From Bacteroidota bacterium (GTDB taxonomy: Bacteria > Bacteroidota > Bacteroidia > Chitinophagales > Chitinophagaceae): a stretch of 64,000 nt of DNA. Shown here piece by piece: positions 51,931-60,620 of the stretch. The stretch covers positions 186,001 through 250,000 of the forward strand of contig JAIUNV010000001.1 in assembly GCA_020161435.1 (NCBI GenBank), in the 5' to 3' direction. The position numbers were made by a program, and so were the translations under genes. The first letter of the stretch is position 1; each line of letters opens with the position of its first letter. The notes below the pieces were generated by a model. The model made no database searches, was not told the origin of the DNA, and worked only from the letters and a program-made list of their open reading frames with translations.

Positions 51931-53259
51931 TTACAATTTTATTCGTCCCGTTACCGCCTCAGCTATCATGGCTTCCCGGTATTCTTTGATGAGTTCGATT
52001 TCTCTTTCGGCTTTGCTGATGGCAATATCAAGGGTTTTGGTTTCAGATTTTATGTGTTCTAAAATCCTTTTTTGTTCTTCTACAGGGGGCAATGTCACTA
52101 ATAAATTAGCGTATTTGTCTGCTGATATATTTTCAATTGTTGCCTTAATGAAAATTGAATTTTTCCAGTTTTCATAGTTGCTTGAAAGTGTGTAATTGTA
52201 TAAGAAATCAGATAAAATGATTTCTTCATTTGGCGATGCTTTAATTAAATAACCTGCGTAGCTGCATCTTTCGTCTCTATCAACCAAACGGAATTGAAAA
52301 GATTTACCAACTGTTGCACCACTTCTTGCGAGCAATATGTCTCCATCTTTCAGTTCGTAATCTTTGCCGTTTTCGGGCGATAATGATAGTTTGTTGTTTT
52401 CGTCTAAGGTTCCATCAGCAGTAAAGTCGGTTATTCTTATGTAACGATACCAACTTGGATTATAGTAATCACCCGAAGCATTTGCACCATATTTTAATCT
52501 TTCATTCAAGCAAAACTTCAACCTTCTCACTTCCCAGTGTTCAGGAATTTCGCCCAACACCGTTTCCTTGATCTTCACCCCATCATCAATGCCTTTGGTA
52601 ACGGCATTGGTAATAATACTTTGCCGCTGCTCTTTCAGCAATTCAATAAAGCGTTGCTTGGTTTGGATGAAACGGGTGATTTTGGCTGATTCTTTTTCCA
52701 AAATCCTAGCTATCGCTTTTTGTTCTTCAAGTGATTCTGGAAATGGGATAAAGACACTTGATATATCATCATAGCTTAGCCCGCACCTTGTTACGCCCTT
52801 TGCAGCAATCGTAAAATGATGGTTAACAACTCTTGACTGCAAAACTCGATAAAGAAAATTACTATCAATAATGTGTTCGTTTACTCTTACTTGTGCAAGG
52901 TGGTAACCACAGACAAGATTCTCAATATCATCGACAACAAATGCAGGTACTGCTATATCATTAAAGGTTTCCGAATCTTTTGTAAGTAGTATGTCGCCCT
53001 TCTTAACTGAAAACCTCTTTATCTCATCATCAGTTGCCGAAGCCTCCATAAACTCCAAATCATTAGTGATGTATTCGTTTTTATAAACATCAACATAATT
53101 ACAAAGCCTAACTTTCATCTCCTCTTTGTGCGAATGCTTGTCTACTGTGCTAAATTTTACATCAGAAATGAATTTCAAACGTATCAATTTCCAATGTGTT
53201 GGGACTTCCGGCATCCATGCTATTCCTGTTTTTTTATATTTCACATTTGTTGCTATCAT
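51931..53259 (-). CDS. hsdS: Type I restriction enzyme, specificity subunit
   Basis: A 442-residue HsdS with two target recognition domains, each beginning with the usual helix-strand start (IAWMPEVPTHWKLIRLKF and TVLGEIPEHWEVRRLKF), and two conserved coiled-coil spacers (EEQKAIARILEKESAKITRFIQTKQR and EEQKRILEHIKSETKTLDIAI). The second spacer begins with the family motif LPPVEEQKRI. Each TRD reads half of a bipartite sequence. Its start codon overlaps the hsdM stop (ATGA). Confidence 0.95.
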   Translation of the reverse strand: MIATNVKYKKTGIAWMPEVPTHWKLIRLKFISDVKFSTVDKHSHKEEMKVRLCNYVDVYKNEYITNDLEFMEASATDDEIKRFSVKKGDILLTKDSETFNDIAVPAFVVDDIENLVCGYHLAQVRVNEHIIDSNFLYRVLQSRVVNHHFTIAAKGVTRCGLSYDDISSVFIPFPESLEEQKAIARILEKESAKITRFIQTKQRFIELLKEQRQSIITNAVTKGIDDGVKIKETVLGEIPEHWEVRRLKFCLNERLKYGANASGDYYNPSWYRYIRITDFTADGTLDENNKLSLSPENGKDYELKDGDILLARSGATVGKSFQFRLVDRDERCSYAGYLIKASPNEEIILSDFLYNYTLSSNYENWKNSIFIKATIENISADKYANLLVTLPPVEEQKRILEHIKSETKTLDIAISKAEREIELIKEYREAMIAEAVTGRIKL

Positions 53260-55502
53260 GCCACAATCTCTTTTAACAGGTTTTCAGTTTCGTGTTCAAT
53301 GGCAAAGAGGTCGGCTGCAATGGCTTCTTTGCTGCGGGGCGGGGTGTATTGGTAGAAATACTTGTTGAAGTTGATTTCGTAGCCCACTTTGGTTTCGTCT
53401 TCGTTCCACCAGGCATCATCGGCAAAGGGTATTACTTCCCGTTCAAAGAAGGATTGTATGTTTTCTTTCAGTGGTATGTTTTCGTAATCTTTCAAGGCAG
53501 GGTCGCTTACATATTCTATGCTGCCGTCTTTATGCTTTTTCTTTATTACGGCTGCTGCTTTCGGATCTGTCCAACCTACGGCACTCAACAAATCTTTTTT
53601 GTCTTTGGCTGCCAGTTTGATGCTTTGCTTTTTCAACGCCTTATCCAGCAATTCTTCAAACACATTGAAGTCGTCAAACAATTTGTCGCCAATGGTTTCT
53701 GCCAATGTTTTGGCGTGGTTCATCAGGCCAAGGTCACGTTGCCACACAGCCGTATCCAGCAATTGTTTTACAATTTTCTGTTTCTTCTTAGGCAATGAAG
53801 CAATGGTAAGTTCGCTTGCTTCCTCTTCGGTTTCTTCTTCGTCACTGTCCTGCATAAAGTAATTGAGCAGCCATTGTTCTAATTTGGCAGTGGCTTTTTT
53901 GTCATACACTTCGTTGCCAAATTCTTTAAACAGTTCTTCACGCAAGGCAGCATTATTGCTCACAAAGCGAAGCGCTGCAATGCGTTTGGCAGTAAACTGC
54001 ACCATCAGTCGCAACGGGCGGTGCACAATAATTTGGCTGTAGCCAAACTCGTTGTTGTCAAACAATTTACTGTGTTCGGTTTCTTTAAATTCCAGATAGA
54101 GTTTGGTAATGTCGTTGATGTTTTTAGGTACCAACTCATTGCGTTTGCTACCCAATGATTTTTTCATTTTGCCAAAGAAGTTTTCTCCATTGGCATTGAT
54201 GAGTTGTACTTGACCTTGCCGGTGCTTTGGTTTTCGATTAGTAATGATGAATATGTAAGTCGGAATGCCCGTGTTGTAAAAAATATCGTTGGGCAAAGCA
54301 ATGATGGCTTCCAGCATATCGCTTTCAATGATGTGCTTGCGGATTTCGCTTTCACCTTGTCCTGCATCGCCTGTAAACAAGGCAGAACCATTGTGAACTG
54401 TAGCAATGCGGCTGCCTTGCTCTGTTTCTTTCATCTTACTGAGCATATGCAGTACAAACATCAACTGCCCGTCATTCACTCGGGTAATAGCCGGTTCAGC
54501 AAATTGTGCATAGCGTTGTTTGATTTGAAAGCGAGAGTCAATGATTTTGCCTTTGTCGCCAATGCTCAATGCTTTTTTATCGTCAGCCCAGCTCGTGCCA
54601 TAAGGAGGGTTGGTCAGCATAAAATCAAAGCGAAGGTCTTTTGGGAATCCGTATTGGCTTAGGGTGCTGCCATACACAATCTTTTCAGGGTCTTCGCCTT
54701 TCAGTAGCATATCTGATTTCGATATGGCGTAAATGGTTGGCGTATTTTCCTGTCCGTAAACATGAACCGTAGCTTTCGATTTTATTTCGCCATCTTCATC
54801 GGTAATGTATTTCTTACTCTCGGTAAGCATCGCCCCCGATCCGGCACAAGGGTCGTAAATCAAAAATGTTCCGTTTTGGATTTGCTCTTTTACGGGCAGA
54901 AACAAAACGTGTGTCATCAGCTCAATGATTTCACGAGGCGTAAAGTGTCGACCTGCTTCGGCATTAGTGGCTTCATTAAACCTGCGGAGCAAATCTTCAA
55001 ACACATAACCCATTGCCAAAGGAGGTAAACTCTCTGGCCGTAAGTCGATTTTTGGCGAAACAAACTTTTCAATGGTTGAAAAAAGTTTGCCTGCTTCGTC
55101 CAGGGTTTCAATCTCGTTACGAAACTTAAACTTACTGATGATGTCCTGAACATTATTTGAAAAGCCGTTCAGGTAATTTTCAAAATTGCTGCGCAGGTTT
55201 TTGGGGTCTTCCAATAGCTTTTTCAGCGTGTATGGCGAAGTATTGTAAAAAGCCTGTCCGCTACCGTTTTGCTTGCTGGAGAGCAAAGCAGTCATGTCGT
55301 TCAGTTTGTCTTTATATTTTTCGTGAGTTTCCAACACCTTGTCTTTGGTTGGCTCCAACACAGCATCCAATCGCCTGATAACGGTCATTGGCAGGATTAC
55401 ATCTTTGTATTTACTCGGCTCGTAAGTATTAATCAATATCTGGTCAGCAACCGAGTATATGAAGTTGATAAGTGGCTGAAGCGACTGTGTATTTATGCTC
55501 AT
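53256..55502 (-). CDS. hsdM: Type I restriction enzyme, modification subunit
   Basis: A 748-residue N6-adenine methylase with motif I (IYDPCAGSGAM) and motif IV NPPY (FMLTNPPYGTS), preceded by the helical N-terminal domain typical of HsdM. The C-terminal part is longer than in classical HsdM (about 520) and contains the WWNEDETKVGYEINFNKYF region seen in such long members. The ATG at 55502 (MSINTQSL) is chosen; an upstream frame to 55568 would add 22 improbable residues. It is the first gene of the operon. Confidence 0.95.
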   Translation of the reverse strand: MSINTQSLQPLINFIYSVADQILINTYEPSKYKDVILPMTVIRRLDAVLEPTKDKVLETHEKYKDKLNDMTALLSSKQNGSGQAFYNTSPYTLKKLLEDPKNLRSNFENYLNGFSNNVQDIISKFKFRNEIETLDEAGKLFSTIEKFVSPKIDLRPESLPPLAMGYVFEDLLRRFNEATNAEAGRHFTPREIIELMTHVLFLPVKEQIQNGTFLIYDPCAGSGAMLTESKKYITDEDGEIKSKATVHVYGQENTPTIYAISKSDMLLKGEDPEKIVYGSTLSQYGFPKDLRFDFMLTNPPYGTSWADDKKALSIGDKGKIIDSRFQIKQRYAQFAEPAITRVNDGQLMFVLHMLSKMKETEQGSRIATVHNGSALFTGDAGQGESEIRKHIIESDMLEAIIALPNDIFYNTGIPTYIFIITNRKPKHRQGQVQLINANGENFFGKMKKSLGSKRNELVPKNINDITKLYLEFKETEHSKLFDNNEFGYSQIIVHRPLRLMVQFTAKRIAALRFVSNNAALREELFKEFGNEVYDKKATAKLEQWLLNYFMQDSDEEETEEEASELTIASLPKKKQKIVKQLLDTAVWQRDLGLMNHAKTLAETIGDKLFDDFNVFEELLDKALKKQSIKLAAKDKKDLLSAVGWTDPKAAAVIKKKHKDGSIEYVSDPALKDYENIPLKENIQSFFEREVIPFADDAWWNEDETKVGYEINFNKYFYQYTPPRSKEAIAADLFAIEHETENLLKEIVA

Positions 55503-56065
55503 GGTTTTTGTATTCTCCGTTGGTTTCTTTGGTTCAGAAAAGCAGAATAACCATGATAGTTGATGCAAACTGATCTATTTCAGTATGCAAGAAGCATCAT
55601 GGCTATTCTCATCACTTTTACAGGGGCCAATGGCGCCCTTTCTGTTGACTAAATTAAGTGATTGCCCAGATGTAATGCTTGCTAATTTCTGTTTATTAGA
55701 GAGCAAGGAATCAGTACCTATTCAAGTAGGATACTCTTTCATGTATTTTGCACACTCCAAAAAATTATTTCTGCGTGTAACCTTTGAGTTGTTATGTACT
55801 TGATGATGTTGTTTTATGGGGCTCGAAGGCAAAGAATTTGGCCTGAAATGAGTTAAAAGTAGACATGAATTGTAAAGAATATGTGGATAAAGTAGAAAAG
55901 GAATAATATAAGGAGAGTTCATTAAGTCAGAAGTATGGTGTCAAACCCTTTGCTGTATTGAGTTTCGAGCAATCCGTTTTACGATACCCTATAAGGTTGG
56001 CAGCACTTGACGATGAACGCTGCCAAACCTTACAGGTGTCGTTTTTCAGCAAAACCATTAACAAA
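55503..56065. other. Gene-free stretch between hsdM and the polymerase-like gene
   Basis: About 560 bp. A plus-strand frame at 55585-55803 has no recognisable features. It contains one clear inverted repeat (55992-56032). Probable promoter region of hsdM. Confidence 0.4.
55992..56032. repeat. Inverted repeat TAAGGTTGGCAGC / GCTGCCAAACCTTA
   Basis: Thirteen- and fourteen-base arms (one bulge) surround 14 bp. Just downstream is CAGGTGTCG, typical of a class of dispersed repeats in Bacteroidota. On the minus strand no T-run follows, so it is not called a terminator. Confidence 0.5.
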
Positions 56066-57523
56066 TTAGGCTGCCAATTTCATTGATTGCATTTCTGGTG
56101 TCCAGATTTCGATGCTTGTTGCAGGAAGGAAGCCGGTAGCTTGCAAGCACTCTTCCAACAGCACGTTGTTCACATAGTCCTGATTTCCTAATGTAGTGAC
56201 AATGCTGTCATGTATGGTAAACAGGGGAAGGTTAGGCCTTTCCCAGGCAATACGTGTAGCTACCCTGTGTAGGATGATATTTGACTCCATGCTCTGTAAC
56301 AGGCAGGCCAGATAATTTTTGTACATCATTTTAGACATCTCTATCACCTGGAATATCGAAGGAAACATCTTGCTCATTATCGCTTTGCCAGACTCAAGAT
56401 TGTTGACGCCCCATCTTGGTGAGCTAAACAGGGTTTTCAGGAAGAATAGTTTAGCCTGAGGTTTTTCGATTATCAATCCTGTCTCCATGGTGTATCGCTG
56501 AATAAACATCTCGTAAAGAGTGCCGCCTAATGCAGCCGATTTGTAATCCATCATTTCCTGCTCTGGTATGGAAGCTACTGATTGCTGGATGTTTTCATAC
56601 AGCTTCTTTGCCTGTTGTTGAGCCTGCTTCATCGACCTCAATTTATCGGGGGTATTTTTGCATTTGCCCTTTTTCTTTTTAGTGGCGATAGCCTTTCGCT
56701 GTTTGGTTTCCAGCATTGCTATATCTGCTATGCTAGCATACAATAAACCACTCTTAATGAGCTGCCTAGCAGCCTTATCAAAAAAGTTTGGCTGCAGTAT
56801 TCTGGTTAATAAGTATGGTTGGCTGTTCTTTATATCCACGCATACCAATGGCTGTTTGTCATAAGTGACATAGGGCCTGAATATTTTGGGCAGATTGCTC
56901 AGGTTGCTGTGGATTCGTCCGGCAAACTCATCCTGCTGGAAATAAAAACTTTGGTTGCTGAATTCAGTGAGCTTGTACTTATTATGCTCGTACTTGCTTA
57001 ATAATTTCGGTTCATGTATGTCCCAGTTTTCATGATAAAACTGCTCGTTACGCTCAACTGCCTTGGTGTAATTCAACCTCAGTTTATAATTGAACCAACG
57101 AGCAAGCTCCGGATGTGCTTTTCTTCCACTGAAGTATTCAGCATCCAATTTTTTGCAAATAGCTGGTTTGGTAATTTTTATCTGTTGAAGGTCGGAGTTA
57201 CGGTACTGTGCCGTAAAGCGATAACCCTTGCTTTTCTGCTCAGGTATGTATTGGTTGTCGCACTCTAAGATGCCCTTTTGTACAAGGTATTTCAGATAAG
57301 CCGCATACTCATGATTAAAGGATTGCATGATATTAGAGTGCATACAGGTAAATCCAGCCTTGGTCAAACTCTCCTTGCTGTGAGCTGGGATGCTATTAAC
57401 CAAATGAAGCAGATGGTAAAATTTGTAAATGTCACGATAGTTATACCTAAATGATGGTGGATTTTGGCTGATGACTTTTGGGAGGTCAAGGTTGACCGGT
57501 ATGTAAAAGCTGTAATTATACAT
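56066..57523 (-). CDS. Putative family A (PolA-like) polymerase of the element
   Basis: A 485-residue protein with no recognised exact relatives from memory, but with the ordered motifs of the PolA superfamily. Motif A is Asp230 in VCVDIKNSQPYLL (Pol I: DYSQIEL). Motif B is Lys358 to Phe366 in AKLFFLKTLFSS, with the exact Lys-x7-aromatic spacing of the O helix. A later LLQSMESNII at about 408-417 matches the Pol I MQGTAADII region, and motif C is IHDS at 437-440 (Pol I: VHDE). The N-terminal 220 residues show no exonuclease motif. It could be a DNA polymerase, a primase-polymerase or an RNA polymerase-like enzyme. This is inference from motif order. Confidence 0.6.
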   Translation of the reverse strand: MYNYSFYIPVNLDLPKVISQNPPSFRYNYRDIYKFYHLLHLVNSIPAHSKESLTKAGFTCMHSNIMQSFNHEYAAYLKYLVQKGILECDNQYIPEQKSKGYRFTAQYRNSDLQQIKITKPAICKKLDAEYFSGRKAHPELARWFNYKLRLNYTKAVERNEQFYHENWDIHEPKLLSKYEHNKYKLTEFSNQSFYFQQDEFAGRIHSNLSNLPKIFRPYVTYDKQPLVCVDIKNSQPYLLTRILQPNFFDKAARQLIKSGLLYASIADIAMLETKQRKAIATKKKKGKCKNTPDKLRSMKQAQQQAKKLYENIQQSVASIPEQEMMDYKSAALGGTLYEMFIQRYTMETGLIIEKPQAKLFFLKTLFSSPRWGVNNLESGKAIMSKMFPSIFQVIEMSKMMYKNYLACLLQSMESNIILHRVATRIAWERPNLPLFTIHDSIVTTLGNQDYVNNVLLEECLQATGFLPATSIEIWTPEMQSMKLAA

Positions 57524-57589
57524 ATAGTAAAATTTGGTGCAGCACCAGGCAGCACCCCGAGTTGGGATGCCGCATTGGTCTGCTGATGA

Positions 57590-57910
57590 TTAAATGGATT
57601 TGTTATTTGCTAGTGCCTGTCTGTGGCGTTTTAAAATCGCTCGCCTGAGATAGTTCAACCCTTCAATCCTAACAAGGGTGACAGGTACAGAAAGTCTGAT
57701 GTTGTTGCAGGTTATTCCCTTCAGTTTGTGAACCATGTAGCCTTTATTCAGCATGGGTTGCGAAGGCGTATTATTCTTCAACAGCCAACCCTGATTGCGT
57801 AGGATTCGCATGAAATGGTGGTGTCCAATACCGAACAGTAGCTTACCTGTTTGATTTAGGTCAAATAAGGGTGCACCCGTTGCATCCCGATATACTTTTA
57901 TTGAATTCAT
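57590..57910 (-). CDS. KilAC/ANT-like phage antirepressor-type protein
   Basis: A 106-residue protein resembling the C-terminal (KilAC/ANT) domain of phage antirepressors: DLNQTGKLLFGIGHHHFMRILRNQGWLLKNNTPSQPMLNKGYMVHKL, with the ILRNQGWL, PSQPMLNKGYM and the C-terminal TLVRIEGLNYLRR features. Antirepressors release lysogenic repression. It overlaps the HTH gene by 4 bp (ATGA) and lies 66 bp ahead of the polymerase-like gene, so it may switch the element's replication. Confidence 0.65.
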   Translation of the reverse strand: MNSIKVYRDATGAPLFDLNQTGKLLFGIGHHHFMRILRNQGWLLKNNTPSQPMLNKGYMVHKLKGITCNNIRLSVPVTLVRIEGLNYLRRAILKRHRQALANNKSI

Positions 57911-58239
57911 GCTGCCCCCTTTTGATTGTGTACGTGAAGAAAACGGGTGACAGCACTGGTGGCTACAGAAGCCGCAGTAGGAACCAAACCGGCGTACTGA
58001 TAATCAATGAGTACACTTTTCGGAATGGTGATTTTGCCCTTTGCTTTGGGCTGGCAGAAGGAAATCTCCCTTTGGGCAATCATCTTCTGCAGTTTGGAAA
58101 TCGAGATTCTTAAAAAAGCAGCGGCCTCTGGTATAGTCAGGAACTCAACGTCTGCTTGATTTTGTTTTACTGTGGGGGCGGGAACTCCGTTGCCACCAGC
58201 CACTAAATAAGTAGGATTTTTACATTTTTGTGTTATCAT
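57907..58239 (-). CDS. Excisionase-like HTH_17 DNA-binding protein
   Basis: A 110-residue protein with an excisionase/MerR-type winged helix at about residues 30-75 (FLTIPEAAAFLRISISKLQKMIAQREISFCQP ... ITIPKSVLIDYQ). In tRNA-integrated elements such genes usually encode the directionality factor (Xis) or a regulator. It is followed directly by the KilAC-like gene. The upstream spacer (58240-58632) separates it from the integrase. Confidence 0.75.
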   Translation of the reverse strand: MITQKCKNPTYLVAGGNGVPAPTVKQNQADVEFLTIPEAAAFLRISISKLQKMIAQREISFCQPKAKGKITIPKSVLIDYQYAGLVPTAASVATSAVTRFLHVHNQKGAA

Positions 58240-58632
58240 TTTTTTGGTATTTACTCTGCAGCGTTAAGAAATAATTGCTGGGCACCCTAGCTGCGCTGCA
58301 GTTATCGCAGATAGAATTTTTGCCCAAGTGAACTGTCTTCATAATTGTCATACTTTAAAAATTGCCTTATTTTCTATTGATGTTATTACCACCTTTTGCC
58401 CAGGTAGCTAGGGCCATAATGTATGGGTGAGCAGCCCGTGTGTTAGCTCTTGCTTTCATTGTGCAGTATTTTCAAGCAAAGGTAATGCCATGCGTACGCT
58501 TTGCTGAAATCGTCAGTTTTTCTAAGAGATTATTGAGTATCTGCATGCTAAATGAACGTTTAAAATGGTTAATTGAAAGAGCGGCAATTTTGACCTGTTT
58601 TTCTGGCAGCTGAAATGACAGACTGCCTGATT
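58240..58632. other. Gene-free spacer between the integrase and the HTH gene
   Basis: About 390 bp without a credible gene in any frame. It must hold the promoter for the HTH-KilAC-polymerase operon. A possible TGCCTGATTTC end of the int gene's 3' side lies at 58622. I could not fix an operator. Confidence 0.4.
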
Positions 58633-59868
58633 TCAAAATTTCAATAGTGCCTCCGTAAATACTTTCGCCTGCTCATCACCGAAATCGGATAGGTAGTTTT
58701 CGGTGGTTATGATGCTGGTGTGGCCAAGACTTTCTTTGATGAACTGTGTGGGTGCACCGCTACGCATGAGCCTGGTAGAGAATGAGTGTCGTGCTGCATA
58801 GGTAGTGGGTGGTATTTCCAGCTCCAGTGTGTTTGCTATCGCCTTAAGCCCCTCATTTACCTTTTTAATAAATCGTTGGCATCGCTGCTTTTTTGTTTTG
58901 GGGCTATCAGTACCTTCTAATAACGGAAACAAGAATACCGATCCCGGATTAGGCGAACGATACTTGTTGATGATTTCGATGGCTTCGGGTGACAGATAAA
59001 CTTTGATGGGCCGTAAGTCTTTCTTCTTGGTTCGTTTTGTTTTCTGCCTAAAGAACTGCAGTTGGGTACCACTGATGTCGGTGTGCTTCAGGTTTAGTAT
59101 ATCGGTCATGTTCATGCCGTTACACAGATAAGACAGCTTCCAGAAATCAAGTGCCTTTGCAATTGCATTGTCCGTGGGTGTATAGGCAAGTAGTTTCTTA
59201 AGGTCGCTGTCTGTCAGGGCCTTTTTTACGTTTCTGGCCGCAGGCACAGTGAAACCTTTGAACGGGTATTGGTCTCGTGACATAACATTGGCGTTGATGG
59301 CCTGATTGATAACAGCCCGTAGCTGACGCAGGTAGATACCCTGTGTTGAAGGTGACTTACCGGCTGCTGCCATCCATTTCTCATAATCAATAAGGAACTG
59401 CGTGGTGATGTCTTGCAACCTAATCGACTCGTCCTTATTAAATTCAAGAATGGAGTTGAGCGTGGTTTGATATGATGCCCGGGTGCCTTCTCTGCCTTCT
59501 TGCTCCAACTGTTTGATGTATTTGTCGAACCATTGTTTCAGGGTGAGCGTGGCTACCGCTGGCGCTTCATCTTTTTGTTTGAACATGAGCCGTTCGAACT
59601 CCGGAAAAGAGAAAGCGTCCATCTCTTGCAGGATGCTTTCAGCTGCCTGAACTATTGCGAGCTTTTTTAATCTGAGTTCTTTTATGCGTTCATCTTTAAT
59701 CCGGTCTCCCTTACTGCGATTCCACTCTTCATTGGTCGCATCAATACCTGTTGCGTAGGCCATGGACTTGCCATTGAAGTATACCTGAAGCTTCACCGGA
59801 TACTTACCGGATTGCTTCGCCCTCCTTGTGTCGAGGAAAACAGTTGCTGTGGGTTTGAGGGTATTCAT
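58633..59868 (-). CDS. int: Tyrosine recombinase (site-specific integrase)
   Basis: A 411-residue integrase: an N-terminal arm-binding domain (ATVFLDTRRAKQSGKYPVKLQVYFNGKSM), a SAM-like core-binding domain, and a catalytic domain with HxxR (YAARHSFSTRL), LGHTS and the nucleophile Tyr in TENYLSDF. The box I Arg position reads Asn (LCNGMNMTDIL), as in many integrases of this lineage. The ATG at 59868 (MNTLKPT) is chosen; it lies inside the TTTGCAGTAA repeat pair. The gene ends attR side and most likely inserts the element into tRNA-Asn. Confidence 0.92.
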   Translation of the reverse strand: MNTLKPTATVFLDTRRAKQSGKYPVKLQVYFNGKSMAYATGIDATNEEWNRSKGDRIKDERIKELRLKKLAIVQAAESILQEMDAFSFPEFERLMFKQKDEAPAVATLTLKQWFDKYIKQLEQEGREGTRASYQTTLNSILEFNKDESIRLQDITTQFLIDYEKWMAAAGKSPSTQGIYLRQLRAVINQAINANVMSRDQYPFKGFTVPAARNVKKALTDSDLKKLLAYTPTDNAIAKALDFWKLSYLCNGMNMTDILNLKHTDISGTQLQFFRQKTKRTKKKDLRPIKVYLSPEAIEIINKYRSPNPGSVFLFPLLEGTDSPKTKKQRCQRFIKKVNEGLKAIANTLELEIPPTTYAARHSFSTRLMRSGAPTQFIKESLGHTSIITTENYLSDFGDEQAKVFTEALLKF

Positions 59869-59888
59869 TTGCAGTAAATTTGCAGTAA
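59868..59888. repeat. Right tandem TTTGCAGTAA pair (possible integrase arm sites)
   Basis: TTTGCAGTAA at 59868-59877 and 59879-59888, in the same orientation as the left pair at 41427-41448. They overlap the integrase start codon. Confidence 0.6.
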
Positions 59889-60015
59889 AAGGAATGTGTA
59901 AAGGTAAAAGAGAAGGATGCAGAATGCAAAACGGAAAACACACAATACATTGTTAATCAATGAATTATGATATAAAATGCAAAAGAATGCTACAGAATGA
60001 AATGAATAAAAACCG

Positions 60016-60061
60016 TGACTGTTAATCAGAGGGTCGCTGGTTCAAGTCCAGCAGGGGGAGC
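60016..60061 (+). other. attR: 46-bp core repeat at the right end of the integrative element
   Basis: Exact copy of 41335-41380 (anticodon stem to 3' end of tRNA-Asn). It has no acceptor or D arm before it, so it is a tRNA fragment and not a gene. The original chromosome continues at 60062. Confidence 0.9.
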
Positions 60062-60070
60062 CTGAAAATC

Positions 60071-60103
60071 AAAGCGTTACGAATAAAATCGTGACGCTTT
60101 TTT
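60071..60103 (+). terminator. Original tRNA-Asn terminator (now downstream of attR)
   Basis: AAAGCGTTACGA and TCGTGACGCTTT (one T-G pair) surround ATAAAA and are followed by TTT. Before integration it would have followed the tRNA directly. Confidence 0.7.
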
Positions 60104-60227
60104 CATTATGTGACCTCAAATGTGACCTGAGACTCGGGTAACATCAATAACCACATCACAAAGAAGAGAAAACAACTTGAAGTGTTATGGCAATGCGCAG
60201 CCATTGCCATCATTTAGTATTGAATGG

Positions 60228-60416
60228 CTACCGGATGATTTGGTTCACCGTATTCGGACAAAGGCCCAGATATTGGCAAAACTCTTCGATGGTTACCACC
60301 TGATGCGGCTGCTTCTGGAAGTGCTCCTTGATCTTTTTAATCAAGTCTCTGCCATAGCGTTCACTTTTGCCTGTTACTAACTGGATGTCCTTAGGATATA
60401 TGCAAATTCTTTGCAT
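60228..60416 (-). CDS. Small DNA-binding-like protein
   Basis: A 62-residue basic protein (IYPKDIQLVTGKSERYGRDLIKKIKEHF, then VVTIEEFCQYLGL) of a small helical type often found in Bacteroidota accessory regions and thought to be DNA-binding from shape. It lies outside the attR core, so it is not part of the element's marked ends. No function is known. Confidence 0.45.
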   Translation of the reverse strand: MQRICIYPKDIQLVTGKSERYGRDLIKKIKEHFQKQPHQVVTIEEFCQYLGLCPNTVNQIIR

Positions 60417-60620
60417 GGTTCAATACTCTATCTATACTTTATCTATACTGTAATTACCTGTTTGGTATTGTAAAAATACTAAATAGTTTACCATGATAAA
60501 TAGGTTTAATATGGAAAAATCGGCAAGGATGCCGAAAGCTGGAAGTGCTTAATTGGTAAGGCTTTGAACGTGTGGTAAATTCGGATTGCAATTCGCATCA
60601 ATCACTAAAATCGTTATCAA
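60417..60620. other. Promoter region between divergent small gene and conserved hypothetical
   Basis: A+T-rich spacer. No box that I could fix. Confidence 0.3.

Noticed and set aside
55585..55803. Plus-strand frame of 72 codons between hsdM and the polymerase-like gene
   Set aside because: No start signal or recognisable features and no neighbour on that strand.
60016..60061. A second tRNA-Asn gene
   Set aside because: It lacks the acceptor 5' strand and D arm; it is the attR repeat.
41335..60061. Prophage or conjugative element
   Set aside because: No capsid, terminase, portal, relaxase or type IV secretion gene is visible between the att repeats.
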